DNA of 64,000 nt from the NCBI GenBank assembly GCA_014529385.2, contig CM043952.1:150747057-150811056 (forward strand), written 5' to 3'. The DNA comes from Adiantum capillus-veneris. Its lineage: Eukaryota > Streptophyta > Polypodiopsida > Polypodiales > Pteridaceae. Below the pieces are notes generated by a model that did not search any database, had not been told where the DNA came from, and worked only from the letters and a program-made list of their open reading frames with translations. The position numbers and the translations under genes were made by a program. Positions 50,755-64,000 of this stretch are shown here, piece after piece (position 1 is the first letter of the stretch; every line of letters starts with the position of its first letter).

Positions 50755-51685
50755 TTACTTACCTGGTCTCAGGGTATTCTGACACTTGATTGATACCAAC
50801 ATCCTGACCTCAAGAACATGAACAATTCTAATGATTTCAAACGTGGCCTGTTTCCTAAAAGTGTTTAGGGCATTTGTGGTTCCTTTTGTACTCCAACTCC
50901 TCTTTTGCAACAACCTTCCTTCCTGTATAAGGCTCAGTAAAAGCTTGAACACATATGGAGTTAAGACAAATTGGAAATTCATGTACACCCAAAATTGGTC
51001 AATTATAGGGCTTCATGCACTACTTTAATAATCTTTAGACCTAGTAATGCCCTACAGGTCTTGCTTAAAAAGGTGGAACCAAATTTTGTTGAAAAATATT
51101 GATCACATCACTATGTGGGAGAAATTGTGATTTTCTTCTGCCTATGGTCTTCTGAGGTAATTTTTCCTTCCAGTTGTTTCAAAGACTTACTACTCAGTCC
51201 AAACAACTTATATTTGCAATAGATTCAATGTTTTGACCCTTTTGATGGTCTCAGAGTCCTTTGAGCTTCTTTTAGACCGCTTTCAGAGTGGAGTTTGGCT
51301 TATTCTTATGCAGAAGAGGGCAATTCCAGATCCGGCTATGTAAATGTGCTATTTACCCTTGGGACTTCCTGTGGTGCAGATATGGGCTCCTCAAACTTAG
51401 TGTGTCTAGGGTCAAGCAGAAAATCGCATTTTTTTCCCTACCCAAGTGAAAAAATGCAAGTTTTCAATTTTAGCCTTATGAGTGTCATGCACACCTTCAG
51501 AAGAACCCCTGGTATCAAAATTATTCAAAAATTTCCTTTCTAATAGAAGTTAGGAGAAAATCATGATTTTCTCCTTAACTCTAGCTTTTGGTCACTTTCT
51601 CAAGTTTTGGTCGACCCTCAAGTGTTCTACCTTTTTTGCAAGAGTACTTGTGCCAATTTAGCTCGAGCGAGATTTTCTAAGAAAA
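50755..51685. other. Non-coding zone with dyad motifs, unit 1
   Basis: No gene. Palindromic words resembling those at 36.6-37.9 kb: 51,118-51,138, 51,417-51,440 and the perfect 22-bp palindrome at 51,553-51,574 (half site GGAGAAAATCA). Probably 5' untranslated or LTR DNA of the gypsy element; the same in unit 2 (56,011-56,941, perfect palindrome at 56,809-56,830). Confidence 0.5.
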
Positions 51686-52183
51686 CTAAAACCATAGCAA
51701 AGATTGGGTACCGGTGTCAAATAAGTCAACCCATATCGTGCTCTCAAACCATCGCATCAACAATAGTTGAGTACCCAACAACTTTCCAAAAGAGAATGGA
51801 GCAATTGCTCTAGGTTGAGCTCCAACTTGGAACTCGGGGACTACGTTCCATACTTGCCCCACAAAGATTTCCACCTTCATTGGTAGTTGTATCCTTTCCA
51901 AGGTGGAGGGGATTAAAGCCATAGTCATTGAAAAAAATCCATCAAGCCATTCAAGATTGACAAGGTTGCCACCTCCCCTAATCCCAAAAAGCCACGACAT
52001 ATTTCCGGAGGATAAGGCAGAGACCTTCTTGGTGACCATGAAAATAAGGCAAAAACCACTGGAGGGGGTGAAGGAGAGGGAGGGGCGGGACTTCAAAGGA
52101 AAAAGATGTTGATGAAGAGGACAAGCATAGGCAACACTATGCAAAGACGACATGGATGAAGAGCTTGCTACAATGGCCACCAT
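51686..52183 (-). CDS. Hypothetical 165-codon ORF, unit 1
   Basis: On the - strand an ATG at 52,183 opens MVAIVASSSSMSSLHSVAYA, then PLKSRPSLSFTPSSGFCLIF, LFGIRGGGNLVNLEWLDGFF, IPSTLERIQLPMKVEIFVGQ and ends FDTGTQSLLWF at a TAG. The start is hydrophobic. A GA-rich tract lies directly upstream on this strand. No family recognised. It is kept open in both duplication units with one residue changed, but the copies are so recent that this says little about selection. It may be a chance ORF. Confidence 0.3.
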   Translation of the reverse strand: MVAIVASSSSMSSLHSVAYACPLHQHLFPLKSRPSLSFTPSSGFCLIFMVTKKVSALSSGNMSWLFGIRGGGNLVNLEWLDGFFSMTMALIPSTLERIQLPMKVEIFVGQVWNVVPEFQVGAQPRAIAPFSFGKLLGTQLLLMRWFESTIWVDLFDTGTQSLLWF

Positions 52184-52245
52184 AGCTACAGATAGAAGTA
52201 AGCTTGCCAACTACCTTTCCTCACTCTTTCACTTGCGAGCAAAAG

Positions 52246-52296
<51 letters not shown>

Positions 52297-52335
52297 GCCT
52301 CTCTCTTTGCACATGGACTCACACGGGCATGTACT

Positions 52336-52367
<32 letters not shown>

Positions 52368-52489
52368 CTGGAGTAATAGCGAACAACAACCGCCCTCCCC
52401 ATCTACTCTGAATCCATATCTTCCCTCTTGCTACCTTGCCCCCTCTTTCTCGATTCTTCTCTTGGACCCAAATGTGAGTGTTCTGCCCT

Positions 52490-52560
<71 letters not shown>

Positions 52561-53813
52561 CACATTAGTGTGAAGTGCTAGAGAGGCCAATTTTTTTAAG
52601 AACAACAACCTTATCGACCCGCCTCTTGCATTCCTCAATTATATCCTGCTTGGCTCCTCTCTCTCTCTCTCTCTCTAAGAAGTTAGAGTTTCTCTTTCTC
52701 TTCTTTGGAGTCTTCTTCTCTCTCAATCAGTTAATGATCTTGAAACATCAAAAGCTAAACTTTCTCTAGCAGCACACACCAACGTGGATTGCTATAGAGA
52801 ATGTTAACCTCTTCTCTCTCTCTCTCTCTCTCTTTCCCTCTACCCCTCAGGACTAGAAAAATACATTTTTCCTATCTAGTGAAAATAAGGGAAAACTTGA
52901 AATTCTCCTGGTTTTTAGGTCAAAATTTGAAGCTTTTAGCCATAATTACACTAAGACGTGTCAATTTCTCGATTTTCTCAAATGCAACCTCAAAATCTAA
53001 CTAGGATTTTATCATTTCAAATGGTTAAAATACATGGGACTCGTTTTTTTCGTTTGGAGTTTTGCAGCATTCTCCTTCTCCTCATTTCTCTCTCTAGAAT
53101 GACGCGCATGTGCACAAAAAGTAGGAAGTAGAGGCTCCTCGCCGTTTGCTAGTCAACCTAGTGCATCTCTCTCTCTCTCTCTGTCTCTCTCTCTCTTTAT
53201 TAATATACTGATCTCTCTATAAATAAATTAACCTTTGCTCAATCACGATTACAACTGCTACCCACATCATCAAGTTCGCAGAAGTTTACACTTCTCTTGA
53301 AGAACAAGAAGAGTGCTCACTACGCCTTAGTAATCTTAGATTTCATACATAATTTGCCTACTATTGCTTCGTACATCGCCATTGGCAAGCCTGCAACATG
53401 CCACCATTGTCGGCTTGCAAGGGGACAAACAAAGAAATTGAGGACTGCCCTCGTCGTTTACACCAACCTGATCAGAGAGGAGGGTTGGCCCAGAGAGAGA
53501 GAGGGGGGGGGGGGGAGATTGTGAGGCTGCACCAGATGGATGCGTGCATAGATCACCATGTAAATAGCGATGCATGCAAGGGATTACGTGGTAAATGATC
53601 TTGCAAGACAAGGGGTGAGAGGCTTGTGGGGCAATGATAGCGCCGCCACACTCCCTGCTCCCGGAAGAATGCGCCTCAAAGCAAATACCTTCAAAGCAAC
53701 ATCCTCTGCATAACCCTTCAACGATACATTTTCCGTTGCCTCGTATTGTGCTGATAGTGCCCTCGAGGTCCTATCCGCCCTCGCCCAACAAGCCATCCAC
53801 CATCACCCACAAA

Positions 53814-53844
<31 letters not shown>

Positions 53845-54000
53845 ATCTCACCCCCCCCCCCCCCCCCCCCCCCCCCTTCTGGTACCACAAGAAGTTTTAG
53901 ACAAATTCTCACAATAATTCCCATATTGTGACTTACCTCAACATCATTAGGGGACTGCTGGCCCGGTGGGGGGGCCGATGGTCCTCTGATCCCAATTGTA
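52184..54000. other. Microsatellite-rich non-coding DNA, unit 1
   Basis: CT tracts at 52,249-52,291, 52,489-52,556, 52,657-52,676, 52,811-52,831, 53,166-53,196 and 53,818-53,845; TG tract 52,337-52,363; 13 G at 53,503-53,515; 26 C at 53,851-53,876. A dyad word lies at 52,853-52,872. The - strand frame at 53,584-53,796 (ALSAQYEATENVSLKGYAED) and the + frame at 53,297-53,500 are open in both units but unrecognised. Confidence 0.6.
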
Positions 54001-55860
54001 CCTAACTTTTCCATGATAATAATAGCATTTCTCAGTGGCATGATTCATCCACTTGTTTTCAATGGCACACAACTTCCTTCTTAGGATATGGCTGAGGCAA
54101 CATAGTGCATTGCAGTGGATGATCTCCTCCATAGGTTAAGCATCACCTTAAAGGTCGTATTCTCTGGTTTTGAATCCCCAAATTCTGCCCATTCTCCTCA
54201 CAAGTTCTTCCGCTAGTTCTTTTGTGTTCATGGGTGTTTGTTGTTGCTGGCTGCAGATCAAGAATCTATTGAACTTGCTTCTCTGTCTCTCAACACTTCT
54301 CCATATATCTGGCATTTGTCCACTACGGAGACAGCTTCCTTAGTAACCTTTGTAGTGCTTGGTCCACTGGCTGCAGATCAAGAATCTATTGAACTTGCTT
54401 CTCTGTCTCTCAACACTTATCCATATATCTGGAAGTTGTCCACTACGGAGACAGCTTCCTTAGTAACCTCGTTGAGCACCATACACTTTTTCAAGTGCAA
54501 ACCCTTCTTGAAGTGTTCGTTCTTGATCCCCTCTATGAACAATACTAACTGACAATCCTTTTGAGGCTTCTCGCGTGTGGGCACCTCTCAATGTATTGCT
54601 TAAAGCAAAGAGAGGTTCCCAAACTTTCACGCCTTCTTTTTTCTTGAAGGAATGAATCTACGACATAATAATGTGCTTGATTCCTCTCATCAGAAACTCC
54701 TCTATGAAATCTTGTAGTAATGTGTCTATATTCACATAGTCTTCCTTTTTCAAAGGTTGGAACCAAGTGAGGGCGGTGCCTTCCAAAAATAATTTGAATC
54801 CTTCAAACTGGATGTGGAAATTTGTGACATATTCAGCTCTCAATACCTATTTGAAGGATGTTGATTGAGGATGGGGATCCCCTGATCCATTGTATTTCAA
54901 AGCCATGCATTTCACAACTTGGGATGGGTGCATAGACCTTGGCTCAATGACATATCTCATCATTCGAAGAGCTCCTATGAAAGCTTCCTCATACGGAGAG
55001 GTTGTCATTCTAAATGTGGCTCTCGATTCTTCCCTTGTATGTACATATGGCCTTGTCCTTTTAGTATTGTGTGTCTTGGATGAACCTATAATGGTCGAAT
55101 AACCACCTCTGATAGGCTTTGGTTATGACAAGCTACTTCTTGTCATCCATGGATCTGGTACTTCAAGTTTGTTTAACCCTGTTTTATGAACACTTTCTAC
55201 ATGGGGTGGGATCTCGGTGACTAGTTCCCTAAAACTTACCTCCTTTTCCATCGGCTTTTTATGGGCCATCCGGTTTAAGTAGATGACACAAAATGGTTCT
55301 CCCCAATAGGAAAGATTTTCCATGTGTGCCATATAGGCATACCTATACGCATGTCCCTTATTGTCCACCAAAATAGGTCTTTTTTCCATTTCAAATGGAT
55401 AGACATACATGTACATCTATTTTATAACTAGCTCCATATACACGTCTTTTTGGATGTAATAATTTTCTCCTTCCTTGGTCATAAACTTGTACAATCCCAC
55501 GGTATGATTGTCTACAAGCACTCTTTCCAGTTCCTTCATGGATATGAATCTAGCTCTTGGGTCATTTTCTAGTGGAGGTCTCTCTATTCCCTTGTAAACT
55601 TTATCTTTAGTTCCAGTCATCCCCATAGCATCAACAAGGTCAAAATTGTCCGTCCTAAGAGATAGGAAACCCCTCTCTCATTGGTCTTCATCGTCAACAG
55701 CCTCAACTTGCTCCCTGAACTGAGGACTCCCCAAGTCCTCTTGAACATAGCACTTATGATGGATGTCTACATAGATTTTGGCTCCCTTACCATTAGTGTA
55801 ATGGTAGTACATTTTTTTACTGGGGGGAAGTTCTAGTTTTTGTCAAATGCCCTCCCCATT
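54001..55860 (-). pseudogene. Gypsy gag, duplicate copy in unit 2
   Basis: Same - strand gag pieces as at 48,745-50,600: capsid-like 54,843-54,658, 55,416-55,123, 55,626-55,417. The breaks are the same, so the gene was already dead before the duplication. Confidence 0.7.
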
Positions 55861-56941
55861 TTTTTCTCACTATGGTAGCTCATTTCAAGGACTTTTTCTA
55901 CTATAAGCATAGTGAGGGCTAGTTTAGAAGAAGTGTTTGATACCACATCCTCTTGCACAATTGCTAAGGGTTCTAGGGTCACTTTATTGACACTCTCCTC
56001 CTTGGATCCCTTACTTACCTGGTCTCAGGGTATTCTAACACTTGATTGATACCAACATCCTGACCTCAAGAACATGAACAATTCTAATGATTTCAAACGT
56101 GGCCTATTTCCTAAAAGTGTTTAGGGCATTTGTGGTTCCTTTTGTACTCCAACTCCTCTTTTGCAACAACCTTCCTTCCTGTATAAGGCTCAGTAAAAGC
56201 TTGAACACATATGAAGTTAAGACAAATTGGAAATTCATGTACACCCAAAATTGGTCAATTATAGGGCTTCATGCACTACTTTAATAATCTTTAGACCCAG
56301 TAATGCCCTACAGGTCTTGCTTAAAAAGGTGGAACCAAATTTTGTTGAAAAATATTGATCACATCACTATGTGGGAGAAATTGTGATTTTCTTCTGCCTA
56401 TGGTCTTCTGAGGTAATTTTTCCTTCCAGTTGTTTCAAAGACTTACTACTCAGTCCAAACAACTTATATTTGCAATAGATTCAATGTTTTGACCCTTTTG
56501 ATGGTCTCAGAGTCCTTTGAGCTCCTTTTAGACCGCTTTCAGAGTGGAGTTTGGCTTATTCTTATGCAGAAGAGGGCAATTCCAGATCCGGCTATGTAAA
56601 TGTGCTATTTACCCTTGGGACTTCCTGTGGTGCAGATATGGGCTCCTCAAACTTAGTGTGTCTAGGGTCAGGCAGAAAATCGCATTTTTTTCCCTACCCA
56701 AGTGAAAAAATGCAAGTTTTCAATTTTAGCCTTATGAGTGTCATGCACACCTTCAGAAGAACCCCTGGTATCAAAATTATTCAAAAATTTCCTTTCTAAT
56801 AGAAGTTAGGAGAAAATCATGATTTTCTCCTTAACTCTAGCTTTTGGTCACTTTCTCAAGTTTTGGTCGACCCTCAAGTGTTCTACCTTTTCTGCAAGAG
56901 TACTTGTGCCAATTTAGCTCGAGCGAGATTTTCTAAGAAAA

Positions 56942-57439
56942 CTAAAACCATAGCAAAGATTGGGTACCGGTGTCAAAGAAGTCAACCCATATCGTGCTCT
57001 CAAACCATCGCATCAACAATAGTTGAGTACCCAACAACTTTCCAAAAGAGAATGGAGCAATTGCTCTAGGTTGAGCTCCAACTTGGAACTCGGGGACTAC
57101 GTTCCATACTTGCCCCACAAAGATTTCCACCTTCATTGGTAGTTGTATCCTTTCCAAGGTGGAGGGGATTAAAGCCATAGTCATTGAAAAAAATCCATCA
57201 AGCCATTCAAGATTGACAAGGTTGCCACCTCCCCTAATCCCAAAAAGCCACGACATATTTCCGGAGGATAAGGCAGAGACCTTCTTGGTGACCATGAAAA
57301 TAAGGCAAAAACCACTGGAGGGGGTGAAGGAGAGGGAGGGGCGGGACTTCAAAGGAAAAAGATGTTGATGAAGAGGACAAGCATAGGCAACACTATGCAA
57401 AGACGACATGGATGAAGAGCTTGCTACAATGGCCACCAT
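56942..57439 (-). CDS. Hypothetical 165-codon ORF, unit 2
   Basis: Copy of the ORF at 51,686-52,183 with a Leu to Phe change near the C-terminus (WVDFFDTG). Same upstream GA tract. Confidence 0.3.
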   Translation of the reverse strand: MVAIVASSSSMSSLHSVAYACPLHQHLFPLKSRPSLSFTPSSGFCLIFMVTKKVSALSSGNMSWLFGIRGGGNLVNLEWLDGFFSMTMALIPSTLERIQLPMKVEIFVGQVWNVVPEFQVGAQPRAIAPFSFGKLLGTQLLLMRWFESTIWVDFFDTGTQSLLWF

Positions 57440-62121
<4,682 letters not shown>

Positions 62122-62380
62122 AACCCTTTACTGAATGGTAATGGTGATTCAAAATCTGCCCAAAGATGCCCAGATTCTCCTCCTTGAGCTTTGAGTGCCC
62201 TCACATCACATCTCCTCTGTTCTCATGTTGGCTACCTTTTACCCCTTGCGACTAGTTCCAAAAAGCACGGGTGGAAATGGTGGTGGTGTTGCTGCCAACG
62301 AGCCGATCGAGACAGAGAGACCTAGAACCTGCAATCTCAAAGCTAGAAGGCAAAAATCAACCGCAAGCCTGGACACATCA

Positions 62381-62383
<3 letters not shown>

Positions 62384-62432
<49 letters not shown>
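62384..62432. repeat. (CT)n microsatellite
   Basis: 49 bp of pure CT. Confidence 0.97.
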
Positions 62433-62434
<2 letters not shown>

Positions 62435-62599
62435 CGTTGCCCCCACTAAAGTTGGTGTGAAACGGTTTTGGTATAACGGTGAACTCCTCAATAATTAGCT
62501 CCTTAATCTTTGCATTCACTATCCCAGTCATGGGCCCTAATCTAAGGCTTAAGCTCACCTATCCCTTACTCTAAACGGCACCTCTTGCCTACATCTATA

Positions 62600-62884
62600 T
62601 GACTGACATATTTTATAACGGCAGAGTCCCCTTTACAAGTGTCAATGTCTTCGGGATGAAGGCTAAATTCCAAAAGTGAGAGAAGCTCCTATGCATGCGA
62701 TAAAGAGGGAGAGCGAAAGTGAGAGCTTTGGCGGCCGACTGTACTTTATTAGTTCAGTTACTGTACAAGTTTCTTTTTCATCAATATATGAAGTCTCTGT
62801 GCACACTTTAGGATTATTTCCATTGAAGCTTGTTAGTTTAGGGTCTTGTCTCTCTGTGTGTTTGTTTGTTCCTACAATTTCACA
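62600..62884 (+). repeat. Probable 5' LTR end of a copia element
   Basis: The stretch before the primer site has a TATA-like ATCAATATATGAAG (62,780), a CTTTAGGATTATTTCC segment and the end TACAATTTCACA. The LTR start is not determinable because the 3' LTR lies beyond the window; the start coordinate is a guess. Confidence 0.55.
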
Positions 62885-62897
62885 TGGTATTAGAGCA
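62885..62897 (+). promoter_or_regulatory. Primer binding site (copia type)
   Basis: TGGTATTAGAGCA, one base different from the TGGTATCAGAGCA sites of the two complete copia elements in this window. Confidence 0.8.
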
Positions 62898-63029
62898 CCC
62901 GTAGAGCCTAGGAACCTAAATTAGCACTCCTCACATCTTAGTTATTGGTAGCACATAAAGCCCCTCCCTGTTCTCTTCCAAGCACCTGAAGGTTCACTCT
63001 TCATGTCAAGGAATCCGGAGTCTTGCACG

Positions 63030-63814
63030 ATGGTCGAGTCATCTTCCATGTCCTCCACTGCCACATACAAGCCTCACTACGTCATTGACAAACTCAACGG
63101 CAGGAATCACCCAGTCTCTAAGATATGGATGGAGATTTATCTAACACAAGTTCAGCTTTTGGTACATCACATGAGGTGTTGAAGCTCAACCTGACAAACC
63201 CAAAGACACCCTATCGGTATCTCTGATGTTTACAATTCTTGACAAAGCAGAAACAATAGTTCCAAGATGGAGCTTATTCTCCACTACCAAGATCCGCAAG
63301 TCCAAATGGTAAAGAAACTCACCATCACCATTTGGAAGTTCTTTGAAAGAACTACGAGCATACCGACCTTGTCTACCAAGTTTCCTTGATGAAGAAACTC
63401 GTAAACACCACTATGCACAAAGGTCAATCCTCATCCAAGTTATTAGAAACTTGACAAAGACTTGATCTAGATGAAGTACTCATATCAGAACTAGCCATCC
63501 CTCAAGAGCTACAATCCATGCTCTTATTGGCCTCCCTTCTCGCAGCATGGAGAGACTTCATCACCACACAAGCCACAACAAAAAATATACAGCTACAAAA
63601 CCTAGTAGCAAAGATTCAATAGGAGGAAACCCTTTGCAACCACACCAACAACTCAGCATGGCCAAATCTCATAAACCTAACCTCAGCAAGAAGTATAACC
63701 ACTTTGGCCCTCCTCATCAACACCACAACCATGGCAAGAAGCATCATTCAAGCCCCAAGCAATGCACAAATTGCCATCGATTTGGTCATGTCGGTAAGGA
63801 TTGTCGACAACCAT
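63030..63814 (+). pseudogene. Copia gag with zinc knuckle, element running off the window
   Basis: MVESSSMSSTATYKPHYVID, KLNGRNHPVSKIWMEIYL (copia gag start, from 63,030), then frame changes (DKAETIV-like and KIRKSKW-like phrases near 63,240-63,310), and 63,547-63,813 with QCTNCHRFGHVGKDC (CX2CX4HX4C). A stop follows at 63,814. Protease and later domains should lie to the right of the window. Broken by several shifts, so probably inactive. Confidence 0.75.
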
Positions 63815-64000
63815 GAGAACAAGGTAATTCTATTTTTTCCCTCCTCCTGCATATTCTCATCTTTATCCCTTATACCCTCAAGGGGAGACTAGGCCCCTAC
63901 CCTCACCTCTTCCCATGGCCAAGCTCATTATGTTGCCATCTCTACCTATGATAATAACCCTTCTTATCATATGCAAGTATATGCCGCTACTATCCATACT

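Larger units (their letters stand above)
48745..54000. repeat. Tandem segmental duplication, unit 1 (5,256 bp)
   Basis: CCTAACTTTTCC at 48,745 through ATCCCAATTGTA at 54,000 is repeated directly from 54,001 to 59,645. Counted by eye, roughly twenty single-base differences occur in the first 3.4 kb. It contains gag, a non-coding zone with dyad motifs, a 165-codon - strand ORF and several CT tracts. Confidence 0.95.

Noticed and set aside
52152-52364. Plus-strand frame starting MDEELATMATIATDRSK before the CT tract
   Set aside because: Antisense to the hypothetical 165-codon ORF and running into a microsatellite; no evidence favours it.

Overview
This is nuclear DNA of a land plant, very probably one with a large, repeat-rich genome (a fern, lycophyte or gymnosperm would fit; the sequence alone does not settle it). 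The reasons are GT-AG introns, plant-type Ty1-copia elements with a primer binding site TGGTATCAGAGC, Ty3-gypsy and LINE remains, a Mutator-type terminal-inverted-repeat element, and many very long CT/GA and CA/GT microsatellites. There is no operon, no rRNA or tRNA gene that I can recognise, no CRISPR array, and no clearly intact host gene. Almost everything is a mobile element or its wreck.

Layout. 1-3.9 kb: a decayed multi-exon + strand gene that joins a ParB-like domain to an amino-methyltransferase-like domain; this is the most unusual content of the window. 3.9-7.0 kb: degenerate retroelement debris, including a gypsy integrase tail on the - strand. 7.07-7.6 kb: a 5'-truncated LINE tail. 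8.5-10.2 kb: a + strand gypsy protease/RT wreck. 10.2-24.5 kb: an unrecognised acidic - strand coding relic split by a complete copia element (11,460-22,013, target duplication TCATA), which itself carries a younger complete copia element (12,287-17,797, target duplication TATTA). 25-30.9 kb: a SINE-like pair, a small - strand gene relic between two GA/CT tracts, a 903-bp Mutator-type element with a 9-bp target duplication, and a second truncated LINE. 32.9-50.6 kb: remains of one or more large - strand gypsy elements: a possible 3' LTR with polypurine tract at 33.18 kb, an extra coiled-coil ORF region, a non-coding zone with repeated dyad motifs, then integrase, RT, protease and gag reading leftwards. 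48,745-59,645: a recent direct tandem duplication of 5.3/5.6 kb that includes the gag start of that gypsy element. 62.4-64.0 kb: the start of another copia element (LTR end, primer site, gag with zinc knuckle), running off the window.

Nothing here works together as a pathway. The nested insertions give a relative history: the acidic relic is oldest, then the outer copia (LTRs strongly diverged), then the inner copia (LTRs nearly identical); the 5.3-kb duplication is also young (roughly twenty single-base differences seen by eye in the first 3.4 kb). Many short tandem duplications (20-170 bp) recur in unrelated elements across the window.
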